Of a stretch of 64,000 nt of DNA, positions 20,158 through 28,353 are shown piece by piece; position 1 is the first letter of the stretch, and every line of letters begins with the position of its first letter. This DNA comes from Bacillus sanguinis. GTDB lineage: Bacteria > Bacillota > Bacilli > Bacillales > Bacillaceae_G. The DNA lies in NCBI RefSeq assembly GCF_018332475.1, contig NZ_BOQB01000013.1:1-64000 (forward strand), read 5' to 3'. The notes under the pieces were generated by a model, which saw only the letters and a program-made list of their open reading frames with translations, was not told the DNA's origin and did not search any database. Both the position numbers and the translations under genes were made by a program.

Positions 20158-20547
20158 CTATGCTCGTTTTCCTATCATGGCTCCTATGATGAGACTACCC
20201 GCAAATAAGGAACTACATATCATAAATATTTCTTGTACTGGTATAACAGCTCTGCCTATTGCTTTACTCGCAACAATATAAACAATAAGCAATAGAAACG
20301 CGAATACAAATGAGATATTTACATATTTTTTTATATTTTCATTTACTCGTTCATCTATATCTGGAAGTTCTTCTTTTTTGTACTTACGCTTTTTGTAATA
20401 CGTATACACTATCAAAAATACAATTGCTAAAACGTTACTCACTACGAGCGGTAAAATTGGTATAGCCGGATTCATAATATGAACTACAATGTCTCCCAAA
20501 AACAATCCAATAGTCGCACCAATCAATAACTTTTTAGTATCTTCCAT
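20158..20547 (-). CDS. Hypothetical membrane protein with DER motif
   Basis: 129 aa with four spans in two pairs around a basic linker YYKKRKYKKEELPDIDERV. It is the closest likeness to the 130-aa protein two genes downstream. GGGGAG lies five bases before the ATG, and it starts 11 bp after the XRE stop. XRE plus DUF2178-like membrane proteins form small, widespread Firmicute modules of unknown function. Whether it senses or exports anything cannot be told from sequence. Confidence 0.7.
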   Translation of the reverse strand: MEDTKKLLIGATIGLFLGDIVVHIMNPAIPILPLVVSNVLAIVFLIVYTYYKKRKYKKEELPDIDERVNENIKKYVNISFVFAFLLLIVYIVASKAIGRAVIPVQEIFMICSSLFAGSLIIGAMIGKRA

Positions 20548-20558
20548 TTTTTCTCCCC

Positions 20559-20756
20559 TTACTCTAGCGTAAATATTTCCTCCACCTTCACCCCAAAATA
20601 TTTGGCGATTTTTAGGGATAACTCTAGACTCGGGTTATAATGATGGTTTTCAATCGCCACAATCGTCTGCCGTGTCACCTGCATCGCCTTTGCCATTTCA
20701 ACTTGCGTTATATGATGTTGCTTTCTTAACTCTTTTATTATATTTTTCACACCCAT
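20559..20756 (-). CDS. XRE-family HTH transcriptional regulator (small, 65 aa)
   Basis: Single HTH domain of the Cro/C1 type covering nearly the whole protein: ELRKQHHITQVEMAKAMQVTRQTIVAIENHHYNPSL, ending in AKYFGVKVEEIFTLE. This is the short YozG/anaerobic-type regulator often paired with membrane proteins. The upstream GTG (20765) overlaps the ribosome binding site AAGGTGGA; the ATG at 20756 has a proper distance. Its promoter carries two nearly identical palindromes, so autoregulation of the whole operon is likely. Confidence 0.85.
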   Translation of the reverse strand: MGVKNIIKELRKQHHITQVEMAKAMQVTRQTIVAIENHHYNPSLELSLKIAKYFGVKVEEIFTLE

Positions 20757-20771
20757 AGGCTCCACCTTCGA

Positions 20772-20833
20772 AAGTAAAGATATCTTTACTTAAATTATAA
20801 ATATTTTCCAGTTTCAAGTAAAGATATCTTTAC
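20772..20833 (-). promoter_or_regulatory. XRE operon promoter with twin palindromic operators
   Basis: A perfect 20-bp palindrome AAGTAAAGATATCTTTACTT (20772-20791) and a 16-bp copy GTAAAGATATCTTTAC (20818-20833) have centres 44 bp apart, about four helical turns. On the minus strand the -35 TTTACT (20817-20822) is part of the upstream copy, the -10 TATAAT (20794-20799) follows a 17-bp spacer, and the second copy covers the start region. This is a clear repressor arrangement. Confidence 0.8.
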
Positions 20834-20944
20834 AAATTTTAGAAAAACACTTCACTGAACATCTCCTCTAACCAAGTACAAGAGTAATTCAATTTATATC
20901 AGCGATTTTTTACATATATCGACATCCGTAGTACTATAATCATA

Positions 20945-20986
20945 AGAAAAAAGCTGTCCCAAAATATCTTTTGGAACAGCTTTTTC
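20945..20986 (-). terminator. Terminator of yeiH-like gene
   Basis: AAAAAAGCTGTCCCAAAA/TTTTGGAACAGCTTTTT hairpin, 7 bp after the stop, with T tracts on both strands. The preceding spacer (20834-20944) also holds a member of the ATATATCGAC-type repeat family. Confidence 0.8.
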
Positions 20987-20992
20987 GTCCTA

Positions 20993-22015
20993 CTACATAA
21001 ATCCTAATACATATACAAGAACGTATCCAAGAATAGAAAGGCAAACCGAGCCGATTAGCCCTGCCACAAATGCTTTACTTCCCAGCTTACGGAACGTTTT
21101 AAACTCTACATTTAAACCAAGCCCCGCCATCGCCATTGCGATAAGCATATAAGCAAGAACAACAATGTATCCCGCAACAACTTCTGGGATAACCCCGAGT
21201 GAATGCACGGCACTCATTGCTAAAAATCCGAAGATGAACCATGGTATTGGAAGGTCGCGCCATGATCTTTTTTCCTCGCTACCTTCACTCTTACCAAACC
21301 ATAATCCAATTAAAATCGCTACTGGCACAAGCATTGCAACGCGCGTTAACTTCACGATAACTGCGATATCTACAGCCGTGCTTCCCCCTGGCGCCGCAGC
21401 TGCGATGACATGAGCGATTTCATGCAGCGTCGCCCCTGAGAACACTCCGTATCCATATGGAGATAGGCCAAGCACCGGATACAATAACGTATAAATAAGT
21501 GTAAATATTGTACCTAAAATAGCAATAATCGCGGCACCAACTGCCGTTTCATCATCCTTCGCTTTCACTTGCGGCGCAATTGCCACGACCGCAGCCGCGC
21601 CGCAAATTGCTGTCCCGCATGCTGTTAAAATTCCAAGCTTCTTCTCTACTTTAAATACTTTCGTTAGTCCATATACAACGAAAATCGTAAATGTAATAAC
21701 AACCGCAGCGATAACCAATACTTTCGGCCCTGCCTTCGCAATATCAACAAGATTTAACCGCATTCCGAGTAAGATGATCCCAAAACGCAGCAACTTCTTA
21801 CTCGCAAAGTTCGTCCCTGCAATCGCATCTTGCGGAATTCCAATTGCCGCACGCCAAACCATCCCAATTAGAATAGCAATTACTAATTGTCCCATAATAT
21901 TTAAAAACGGAAGCTCTGCTAAATATTTCGCGGCAATTGCGATTAATAGTGTAATCCCAATTCCTTGCGAAAATCCAAAGCCCTTCTTCTTTTGTATAAC
22001 AAGTGTTTGTTCCAC
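20993..22015 (-). CDS. YeiH-family putative sulfate/anion exporter (UPF0324)
   Basis: 340 aa, about ten membrane spans, with the family segments [28 protein letters not shown] and [19 protein letters not shown]. The family is annotated as putative sulfate exporters; transport is not proven. The longest ORF begins at an ATG 12 codons upstream without a ribosome binding site; GGAGTGG lies six bases before the GTG used here. It is divergent from a LysR regulator, the usual arrangement for YeiH/YeiE-type pairs, which suggests that regulator controls it. Confidence 0.85.
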   Translation of the reverse strand: MEQTLVIQKKKGFGFSQGIGITLLIAIAAKYLAELPFLNIMGQLVIAILIGMVWRAAIGIPQDAIAGTNFASKKLLRFGIILLGMRLNLVDIAKAGPKVLVIAAVVITFTIFVVYGLTKVFKVEKKLGILTACGTAICGAAAVVAIAPQVKAKDDETAVGAAIIAILGTIFTLIYTLLYPVLGLSPYGYGVFSGATLHEIAHVIAAAAPGGSTAVDIAVIVKLTRVAMLVPVAILIGLWFGKSEGSEEKRSWRDLPIPWFIFGFLAMSAVHSLGVIPEVVAGYIVVLAYMLIAMAMAGLGLNVEFKTFRKLGSKAFVAGLIGSVCLSILGYVLVYVLGFM

Positions 22016-22166
22016 TTTGAACCACTCCAATAATCGTATTGGAACATGCATGTTCTTTCTACTTACATTATAAGAGAGTTTCTATAATAAGTTTAATATC
22101 AATATTGAATCTCTATCATCAAAAATACTTATGATAAGATGATAGAAAAGGAAAGGAGCCCATTGC
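22016..22166. promoter_or_regulatory. Divergent yeiH/lysR control region
   Basis: AT-rich spacer with several T-N11-A-like dyads (for example ATACTTATGATAAGAT near 22126 and AGAGA...TCTCT around 22073-22115), as expected for LysR binding. Individual sites cannot be fixed by eye. Confidence 0.4.
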
Positions 22167-23060
22167 ATGAACGTAGACATTTTAAAAATATTTGTTACTG
22201 TCGTTGAACAGAAACACTTCTCCCGTGCAGCAGAATTATTAAACCTTTCACAACCTGGCGTAAGTATGCATATACGCAACTTAGAAAACGAATTTGGCAC
22301 CACTCTTATTCAGCGCTCCCCAAAGCACGTTCAAGTGACGGAGGCTGGAAACATACTATATATACATGCAAAGCAAATGCTCTCTCTTTACGAAGATGCT
22401 AAGCAAGAAATTAATGAACTACATAACGTTGTAACAGGAACTCTTCGCATCGGTGCTAGTTTTACAATTGGCGAATACTTACTTCCAAAAATACTGGCTA
22501 ACTATGCGAATGAAAATCCACACGTCGAAGTTCATACTTTTATCTCAAATACAGAAGACGTTTTGCAAAGCCTTCGCTCTAATCAAATTGATATCGGCTT
22601 AGTGGAAGGGCAAGTCGTATACGCCGACGTTGATGTTGAAACATTTATGCAAGATGAAATGAAGCTCGTCGTTCCGCCAAATCATCCACTACTCCGCACA
22701 AATAAAATAAATGAAAGCACACTCCAAGATCAAGTATGGGTATTAAGAGAAAGTGGTTCTGGTACACGCGCTTATAGTGACCGCTTTATTCATCAACACC
22801 ATTTGAAAATGAAACGATTCTTTACATTTAGTAGTATCCAAAGCGTAAAGGAAGCAGTTAGTGCCGGGCTTGGCATCGCTATCCTTTCTGATTGGACTGT
22901 ACGAAAAGAGCTACTGGCAAGAGAGCTATTCCACGTCGAAGTTCCAAATGAACAACTCATCCGTCCATTCTCCATCGTGCGTGGCAAATACTTTATTCCG
23001 TCTAAAGCTATTCAAGTGTTTTTAAATCATGTAGATTCTTTTGCGAAAAAACAGAGTTGA
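22167..23060 (+). CDS. LysR-family transcriptional regulator
   Basis: 297 aa with an N-terminal winged HTH (FVTVVEQKHFSRAAELLNLSQPGVSMHIRNLE) and a periplasmic-binding-like effector domain from about residue 90 (GTLRIGASFTIGEYLLPKIL, SAGLGIAILSDW). It belongs to the CysL/YeiE-like branch that regulates adjacent YeiH-type transporters; the effector is unknown. GGAGC lies upstream of the ATG. Its stop codon is embedded in the -35 element of the next promoter. Confidence 0.9.
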   Translation: MNVDILKIFVTVVEQKHFSRAAELLNLSQPGVSMHIRNLENEFGTTLIQRSPKHVQVTEAGNILYIHAKQMLSLYEDAKQEINELHNVVTGTLRIGASFTIGEYLLPKILANYANENPHVEVHTFISNTEDVLQSLRSNQIDIGLVEGQVVYADVDVETFMQDEMKLVVPPNHPLLRTNKINESTLQDQVWVLRESGSGTRAYSDRFIHQHHLKMKRFFTFSSIQSVKEAVSAGLGIAILSDWTVRKELLARELFHVEVPNEQLIRPFSIVRGKYFIPSKAIQVFLNHVDSFAKKQS

Positions 23061-23088
23061 CCTTCACATTAGTGTGAAGGTTTACAAT
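23057..23088 (+). promoter_or_regulatory. MerR-type promoter overlapping the end of lysR
   Basis: TTGACC (23057-23062, containing the lysR TGA) and TACAAT (23083-23088) are 20 bp apart. The inverted repeat ACCTTCACA-TTAG-TGTGAAGGT (23060-23081) fills the spacer. It is very probably the operator of the downstream MerR regulator, and the hairpin may also weakly terminate lysR. Confidence 0.7.
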
Positions 23089-23111
23089 ACATGTAAAGGG
23101 AGTGAAACGCA

Positions 23112-23480
23112 TTGCGAATTGGAGAGTTATCAAAAGAAACCGGGGTTAGCGAAAGATCACTAAGACATTATGAAGAAAAGGGTTTACTCCCTTCGAAGCG
23201 CCTCGCAAATGGCTACCGTGATTTTGATGAAAGTGCCATCGAAAAAGTAGAACTTATTCAAATGTACTTACAAATCGGCTTAAATTTAGAAGAGACGGCA
23301 AGGATGCTGCGTTGCCTTGAAATTGAACCACACCTGTACGAAAATCCATGTAGCAGTATTCTGGCACTTTACGAAGATAAACTTAATGAAGTAACAAAAC
23401 AAATCTCATTACTTTCCAGCATTCAAACGAATTTGCAAAAACACGTTTCACTCCTACAACAAGCTAAAGAAAAGGAATGA
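23112..23480 (+). CDS. MerR-family regulator (122 aa)
   Basis: MerR winged helix at the N-terminus (RIGELSKETGVSERSLRHYEEKGLL), then a coiled dimerisation helix. One pair of cysteines occurs (RCLEIEPHLYENPCSS), as in some thiol- or electrophile-sensing members; this is suggestive only. The start is TTG with GGGAG nine bases upstream. It ends 4 bp before the oxidoreductase gene, so the pair is one operon behind a dyad-spaced promoter. It likely activates its own operon in response to a reactive compound. Confidence 0.85.
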   Translation: MRIGELSKETGVSERSLRHYEEKGLLPSKRLANGYRDFDESAIEKVELIQMYLQIGLNLEETARMLRCLEIEPHLYENPCSSILALYEDKLNEVTKQISLLSSIQTNLQKHVSLLQQAKEKE

Positions 23481-23484
23481 TTAC

Positions 23485-24024
23485 ATGTTTGTTATACACG
23501 GCAGTTCAAGACAAAACGGAAATACAGAAGCTTTAACACATATGATGATTGAAGGAATTGAAACGGAACAAATTTACTTGCGTGATCATACGGTCCATCC
23601 TATTACAGACCAACGTCATGATGCAGAAGGATTCCAGTCTGTAAACGATGACTATCAACATTTAATTGAACGCATGCTAGAGCACGACACAATTATCTTT
23701 GCTACACCGCTATACTGGTACGGAATGAGCGGCCATATGAAAAACTTCGTTGATCGCTGGTCACAAAGCTTACGCGATACATCACTTCATTTCAAAGAGA
23801 AAATGAAAGGTAAAAAAATGTACGTTGTCATCGTTGGCGGAGATAATCCAAAACTGAAAGCATTACCGCTTATCACTCAGTTTCAATACATCTTTGATTT
23901 TGTTGGTTCGTCATTTGAAGGGTATGTTATTGGGGATGCGAATGGCCTAGATGAAATCCAAAATGATGCAGAGGCGCTAGCGAAGGCACAATTGTATAAT
24001 AATAAATTCAAAAATAGTAAATAG
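23485..24024 (+). CDS. NAD(P)H-dependent FMN reductase-like oxidoreductase
   Basis: Flavodoxin-fold protein of 179 aa. The phosphate-binding loop is at the start (HGSSRQNGNTEALT), and TPLYWYGMSGHMKNFVDRW is the characteristic FMN/active-site segment of the WrbA/KefF-like NADPH:quinone or azoreductase group. It probably detoxifies quinones or electrophiles under control of the MerR gene immediately upstream. The exact substrate is unknown. Confidence 0.85.
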   Translation: MFVIHGSSRQNGNTEALTHMMIEGIETEQIYLRDHTVHPITDQRHDAEGFQSVNDDYQHLIERMLEHDTIIFATPLYWYGMSGHMKNFVDRWSQSLRDTSLHFKEKMKGKKMYVVIVGGDNPKLKALPLITQFQYIFDFVGSSFEGYVIGDANGLDEIQNDAEALAKAQLYNNKFKNSK

Positions 24025-24032
24025 AAATAAGT

Positions 24033-24062
24033 TTGACAAATCATTTTGTATGCGCATACAAT
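24033..24062 (+). promoter_or_regulatory. Promoter of the ABC-F leader transcript
   Basis: TTGACA (24033-24038) and TACAAT (24057-24062) with an 18-bp spacer, a strong sigma-A match. It starts about 230 nt upstream of the ABC-F start codon. Confidence 0.7.
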
Positions 24063-24090
24063 AAAAGTAATATTATGAAAGGAAGGTACT

Positions 24091-24153
24091 TTGACCAATG
24101 AAGTTCTAATTCTCTTATTTATTTCATCCATCACAAATAGTGAACAAAAATGA
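24091..24153 (+). CDS. Putative leader peptide of the ABC-F gene
   Basis: TTG-initiated ORF encoding MTNEVLILLFISSITNSEQK, preceded by AAAGGA with seven-base spacing and placed just after the predicted transcription start. A competing three-codon ORF (ATG at 24098) lies within it in another frame. Leader peptides whose stalling controls downstream hairpins are standard for antibiotic-resistance ABC-F genes. That this one is translated is inference. Confidence 0.45.
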   Translation: MTNEVLILLFISSITNSEQK

Positions 24154-24202
24154 TGAAAACTAGCAGAGGATTAGTCTGTCCATTTGTCGATACTTTCTTT
24201 CG

Positions 24203-24296
24203 AAACGATCATGTAAAAAAATCGTTTATTTATGTACGATTTTTTACATGTAAGGGCGACGTTTATCCTCTCTAGTGAAACTAGGGAGGTTTTTTT
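24203..24296 (+). promoter_or_regulatory. Attenuator of the ABC-F gene with alternative hairpins
   Basis: Two mutually exclusive pairings share a strand: AAACGAT (24203-24209) with ATCGTTT (24221-24227), and CATGTAAAAAAATCGT (24210-24225) with ACGATTTTTTACATG (24236-24250). A terminator hairpin CCTCTCTAGT-GAA-ACTAGGGAGG (24267-24289) with T7 follows. Its 3' arm is the ribosome binding site GGGAGG of the ABC-F gene, so the same hairpin can stop transcription and hide the start. Confidence 0.75.
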
Positions 24297-25931
24297 ATGA
24301 CTATTTTATTCGCACGTAATATTGAAATGAGCTTTGGTGATCGCACTCTATTTACGTTACCGTCACTGGAAATTCAAGCAAATGATCGTATAGGAATTGT
24401 CGGAGTCAACGGAGCTGGAAAATCTACGTTATTACAAATATTAAGTAAAGAAATAGAGGCTGATAAAGGCACAGTAACTCATCATAGCTCTATCAGCATC
24501 ATCCCTCAAATTAGCGAGGAATTACCGGAGACCGCTTCTTCTCTCGCAAAAGGAAAATGGAATATTTCAAACGTCTCAAATTCAATGAGCGGTGGTGAAC
24601 GAATGCGTCTAAAGATTGCCCACGCTCTCGAACAGAATGCAGGCATTCTATTCGCCGATGAACCAACAAGCCACTTAGATATGATCGGTACAGAGCAATT
24701 AGAAAAAACACTTTTATCTTATAAAGGGGCTCTTGTTTTAATATCGCACGATCGTGATTTTTTAAATAATATATGTACAAAAATTATTGAAATTGAAAAC
24801 GGCATGATTCAAGAGTATAAAGGAAACTATTCCAACTATCGAAAGCAAAAAGAACGTGAACGAATACAAAAACAAGCAGAGTATGAGCAATATATACAAG
24901 AAAAAAATCGTTTAGAGCAATCAATTTCACAAAAAAAGCAACGTGCTTCTAGCATGACAAAAATCCCAACTCGGTTCAGTTCATCTGAATCTAAACTGTA
25001 TAAGTTAAGCGGAGCTCATGGGCAAGAACAAGTTAGCAAAGCAGCGAAATCATTAGAAACACGTCTCGAAAAACTAGAAAAGAAAGAAAAACCAAAGGAT
25101 TTTTCTCAGGCTCAGTTTGACGTGCAATATCATACACCCATTCATAGTAAAGTGGCAGTACAGTTCAATAAAGCAGCGAAAAAGATAGGTGACCGCACAC
25201 TATTTAAAAATATGAATGGAACTATTGGTCCTGGTGCAAAACTTGCTATTTTAGGTGCAAACGGAAGCGGCAAAACAACTTTGTTCAACATGCTCCTCTC
25301 AAACGAGCGTGGCATGCAACTATCGAAAAGTTGTAAAATTGGATACTTCGAACAAACATTATCAATTTTACAAACAGATAAAACCATTTTAGAAAACGTT
25401 CTAGAAGAAACAAACTATACAGAAGCATTCGTTCGCACAATACTTGCAAGACTCCTATTTCGCCGTGAAGATGTTCATAAACCTGTGCACGTTCTAAGCG
25501 GCGGCGAGCGAATGAAGGTCGCACTCGCAAAAGTATTTTTAGGAAACTATAATATGCTTCTGCTCGACGAACCGACAAACTATTTAGACTTAGCAACGCA
25601 AGAAGAATTAGAAAACATGTTACAAGAATACCCTGGCACAGTGCTTTTCATTAACCATGATCGTGCCTTTATTCGCTCTGTTGCAGACCATATTCTACAA
25701 GTGGATGAGAGTGAACCAAGAGTATTCCACGGTAATTACGAGCAATACACAAAAAGAACAACCGGGGATTCTGTAAACGTTACTGAACAAGAATTATTAC
25801 GATTACAAACAAAATTAACAGAAATCATCGGCCGAATTTCCATACGAAACCATCACGATGACATCACATCTCTCGAACAAGAATACGAAACATTATTAGT
25901 TCAAATCCAGAAGTGTAAGGGAGCCCTCTAA
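24297..25931 (+). CDS. ABC-F ribosomal protection protein (Vga/VmlR-like)
   Basis: Cytoplasmic twin-ATPase of 544 aa with no membrane spans. Module 1 has Walker A GVNGAGKST (36-44), signature MSGGE and Walker B ILFADEPTSHLD. Module 2 has GANGSGKTT (about 320), LSGGE and LLLDEPTNYLD. The charged interdomain linker (about 190-270, many K/E/Q) is the segment that enters the ribosomal exit site in resistance-type ABC-Fs. Proteins of this class displace lincosamides, streptogramins A or pleuromutilins. The antibiotic profile is not predictable here. The attenuator leader supports a resistance role over housekeeping EttA/Uup-type function. Confidence 0.87.
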   Translation: MTILFARNIEMSFGDRTLFTLPSLEIQANDRIGIVGVNGAGKSTLLQILSKEIEADKGTVTHHSSISIIPQISEELPETASSLAKGKWNISNVSNSMSGGERMRLKIAHALEQNAGILFADEPTSHLDMIGTEQLEKTLLSYKGALVLISHDRDFLNNICTKIIEIENGMIQEYKGNYSNYRKQKERERIQKQAEYEQYIQEKNRLEQSISQKKQRASSMTKIPTRFSSSESKLYKLSGAHGQEQVSKAAKSLETRLEKLEKKEKPKDFSQAQFDVQYHTPIHSKVAVQFNKAAKKIGDRTLFKNMNGTIGPGAKLAILGANGSGKTTLFNMLLSNERGMQLSKSCKIGYFEQTLSILQTDKTILENVLEETNYTEAFVRTILARLLFRREDVHKPVHVLSGGERMKVALAKVFLGNYNMLLLDEPTNYLDLATQEELENMLQEYPGTVLFINHDRAFIRSVADHILQVDESEPRVFHGNYEQYTKRTTGDSVNVTEQELLRLQTKLTEIIGRISIRNHHDDITSLEQEYETLLVQIQKCKGAL

Positions 25932-25995
25932 TGTCTTCCCTATATATCGACAAGGCCTTCCGCATTTCCCAAGAAATATTGGAACTTCGACATAA

Positions 25996-26027
25996 CAAAA
26001 AAGCCGTGCACCAGCACGGCTTTTTAC
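25996..26027. terminator. Bidirectional terminator between ABC-F and YbjQ-like genes
   Basis: AAAAAGCCGTGC-ACCA-GCACGGCTTTTT, perfect 12-bp stem with T tracts on both strands, between convergent genes. Confidence 0.88.
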
Positions 26028-26028
26028 T

Positions 26029-26340
26029 TTATATACGAACAGCAGTCCCGCTGACCGCAACCATTAACATCCCTTCACGAACTACTTCGTAATCCACATC
26101 GATACCAACAATTGCATTCGCATTTTTTTGTCTTGCGAAAGTTTTCATCTCTTCCATTGCAATGTCGCGCGCTTCTTTTAATTTACTTTCATAAGCACCT
26201 GCACGACCACCGACTACGTCACGGACAGAGGCGAAAAGGTCACGAACGATATTCGCGCCCATAATCGCTTCTCCATTCACGATATCGATATACTCGATAA
26301 TTTCTTTTCCTTGAATTGTAGACGTTGTTGTTACAATCAT
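26029..26340 (-). CDS. YbjQ/UPF0145 family protein
   Basis: 103 aa with the family pattern: [17 protein letters not shown] at the N-terminus, [21 protein letters not shown] in the middle and [15 protein letters not shown] near the end. Members form pentamers and were once called heavy-metal-binding domain proteins; their function is not established. GGGAGG lies nine bases before the ATG. It stands between a terminator and the ABC exporter, with 65 bp to the latter. Confidence 0.88.
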   Translation of the reverse strand: MIVTTTSTIQGKEIIEYIDIVNGEAIMGANIVRDLFASVRDVVGGRAGAYESKLKEARDIAMEEMKTFARQKNANAIVGIDVDYEVVREGMLMVAVSGTAVRI

Positions 26341-26405
26341 ACTTTATAGCCTCCCATATGTGATTTTCACCTACTTATGGTGCACTAATTCAGTAAAAAT
26401 TATAT

Positions 26406-28121
26406 TTACGAACTAAACTGAGCTTCGTATAACCTACTGTATCCTCCGCCTTGTTCAATTAATTCATCATGTGAACCTTGTTCTGCAATCCCATCTTTAT
26501 TTACAACGACGATGCGATCTGCATTTTTAATCGTTGCAAGTCTGTGAGCGATAACTAACGTTGTACGGCCGACAGATAGTTCAGCAAGTGATTTTTGAAT
26601 TGCAAGTTCTGTCTCTGTATCTAGCGCAGAAGTCGCTTCATCTAGTATTAAAATTGGCGGATTTTTCAAGAACATACGTGCAATCGCTAGACGCTGCTTC
26701 TGTCCGCCTGAAAGTTTCACGCCGCGCTCACCGATAACGGTATCTAAACCGTCTGGTTGTGAGTAAATTAAGTCTTCTAATTGCGCACGTTTTACTGCCT
26801 GCCAAATTTCAGCCTCTGATGCTTTTAAATTTCCGTAAGCAATGTTTTCACGAATCGTTCCTGAGAATAAGAACACATCTTGCTGCACAATTCCAATTTG
26901 CTTACGAAGTGAAGATAACGTCATGTCTTTCGTATCAATACCATCAATTTGAATCGATCCAGATGATTGCTCATAAAAGCGTGGTAATAGGCTACATAAC
27001 GTCGTTTTCCCAGCTCCTGACGGTCCAACGAACGCAACTGTTTCACCTGCATGTATTTTTAAACTAATGTCATTTAAAATCGGTTCTTTATTTTCATAAC
27101 CGAACGTGATGTTGTTATATTGAATATCACCGTGTACATGCTTTACTTCCATTGCATCTTTAGAGTCTACAATATCAGGCTCCGTTTCAAGAAGCTCTAC
27201 ATATCTCTTAAAACCAGCGATCCCTTTCGGATAGCTTTCAATTACCGCATTAATTTTTTCAATTGGGCGGAAGAAAATATTCGTTAATAGAACGAATCCG
27301 ATAAATCCACCGTACGTTAATTCACCTTGCAGAACAAACCATGTACCGCATATTAAGACGAAGAGCGTTACGAGACGCATGAGCATATAACTAATCGATG
27401 AATTTAATGCCATAATTTTATACGCCATTAATTTCGTTGTACGGAAACGAGCGTTGTTCACAGCAAATTGCTCTTTCTCAAACTTTTCATTTCCGAATGC
27501 TTGTACAACGCGGATACCACCAACGTTGTTCTCAATACATGCATTGAAATCAGCAACATCTGAGAATAAACGTCTAAACGTACCTGTCATTTTTTTATTG
27601 AAGTAAAGTGCTAACCATAATAAGAATGGAATGACGAAGAACGTTAATAGCGCTAACTTCCAGTTAATCATCATCATAAATGAGAATGCCCCAACTAAAG
27701 TCATTACGGCGATAAATAAATCTTCTGGTCCGTGGTGAGCAATTTCCCCAATTTCCATTAAGTCGTTTGTAAGACGTGAAATTAAATGACCTGTTTTATT
27801 ATTGTCAAAAAATCTGAATGATAACTTTTGAATGTGATCAAATAATTTCTGCCTCATATCTGTTTCAATGTTAACACCAAGCATATGTCCCCAGTATGTA
27901 ACGACATATTGCAAACCTGCATTTAACATATAAACTGCAAGTAAACCGAAACAAGCCCATAAAATAAGCGTCCAGTTTTGTCCTGGCAATAACTTATCAA
28001 TAAATTGATTTACGATAAGTGGGAAGCCAAGTTCTAGTAACCCTGCGACAACCGCGCAAGAAAAGTCGAGTATAAATAAACCTTTATACGGTTTATAGTA
28101 AGAAAAAAATTTACGTAGCAT
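26406..28121 (-). CDS. ABC exporter, fused permease/ATPase half-transporter
   Basis: 571 aa: six membrane helices in the first 310 residues (type IV exporter fold), then a nucleotide-binding domain with Walker A GPSGAGKTT (about 360), Q-loop QQDVFLFSGT, signature LSGGQKQR, Walker B ILILDEATS and H-loop IAHRL. It would work as a homodimer, like MsbA/BmrA. The substrate is unknown. A Fur-like box overlaps its promoter, so iron-related export (for example a siderophore) is one possibility, unproven. Confidence 0.88.
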   Translation of the reverse strand: MLRKFFSYYKPYKGLFILDFSCAVVAGLLELGFPLIVNQFIDKLLPGQNWTLILWACFGLLAVYMLNAGLQYVVTYWGHMLGVNIETDMRQKLFDHIQKLSFRFFDNNKTGHLISRLTNDLMEIGEIAHHGPEDLFIAVMTLVGAFSFMMMINWKLALLTFFVIPFLLWLALYFNKKMTGTFRRLFSDVADFNACIENNVGGIRVVQAFGNEKFEKEQFAVNNARFRTTKLMAYKIMALNSSISYMLMRLVTLFVLICGTWFVLQGELTYGGFIGFVLLTNIFFRPIEKINAVIESYPKGIAGFKRYVELLETEPDIVDSKDAMEVKHVHGDIQYNNITFGYENKEPILNDISLKIHAGETVAFVGPSGAGKTTLCSLLPRFYEQSSGSIQIDGIDTKDMTLSSLRKQIGIVQQDVFLFSGTIRENIAYGNLKASEAEIWQAVKRAQLEDLIYSQPDGLDTVIGERGVKLSGGQKQRLAIARMFLKNPPILILDEATSALDTETELAIQKSLAELSVGRTTLVIAHRLATIKNADRIVVVNKDGIAEQGSHDELIEQGGGYSRLYEAQFSS

Positions 28122-28155
28122 ATCTTCCCTCCATTTTCCAAAATTAAAAAGACTC

Positions 28156-28190
28156 CCTAAATGATAACCATTATCAAATAATTATTCAAG
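28156..28190 (-). promoter_or_regulatory. Fur-like box in the ABC exporter promoter
   Basis: TGATAACCATTATCA (28162-28176) is a 7-1-7 dyad one base off TGATAATnATTATCA. On the minus strand TTGAAT and TATCAT with a 17-bp spacer place the dyad over the -10. It sits about 40 bp before the exporter start. Confidence 0.6.
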
Positions 28191-28230
28191 TTATCCGTCT
28201 ATGAAACTGAAAATAAGGTTTGCGATATTT

Positions 28231-28285
28231 GTCTTTTTTTGCCGGAAAGTCGATATATTCCAATAATCGCTGATATAAATTTCAT
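28231..28285. repeat. ATATATCGAC/TTATATCAGCGAT-type intergenic repeat
   Basis: On the minus strand it reads TTATATCAGCGATTATTGG, then ATATATCGACTTTCCGGCAA, near-identical to segments at 20894 and 54222-54340. Confidence 0.55.
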
Positions 28286-28311
28286 GTACTAACTATCCCC
28301 CACCCCCAAAA

Positions 28312-28347
28312 AACAAAAAAAGGCATCACCACAAGGTGATACCTTTT
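28312..28347 (-). terminator. Terminator of minJ
   Basis: AAAAGGCATCACC-ACAA-GGTGATACCTTTT hairpin with T-rich flank, 7 bp after the minJ stop. Confidence 0.8.
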
Positions 28348-28353
28348 CTTCTA

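Noticed and set aside
23061-23081. The hairpin after lysR as a simple terminator
   Set aside because: It has no T tract and fits much better as a MerR operator within a long-spacer promoter.
24075-24101. ATG-initiated eight-codon ORF in the ABC-F leader
   Set aside because: It has no ribosome binding site; the overlapping TTG ORF does.
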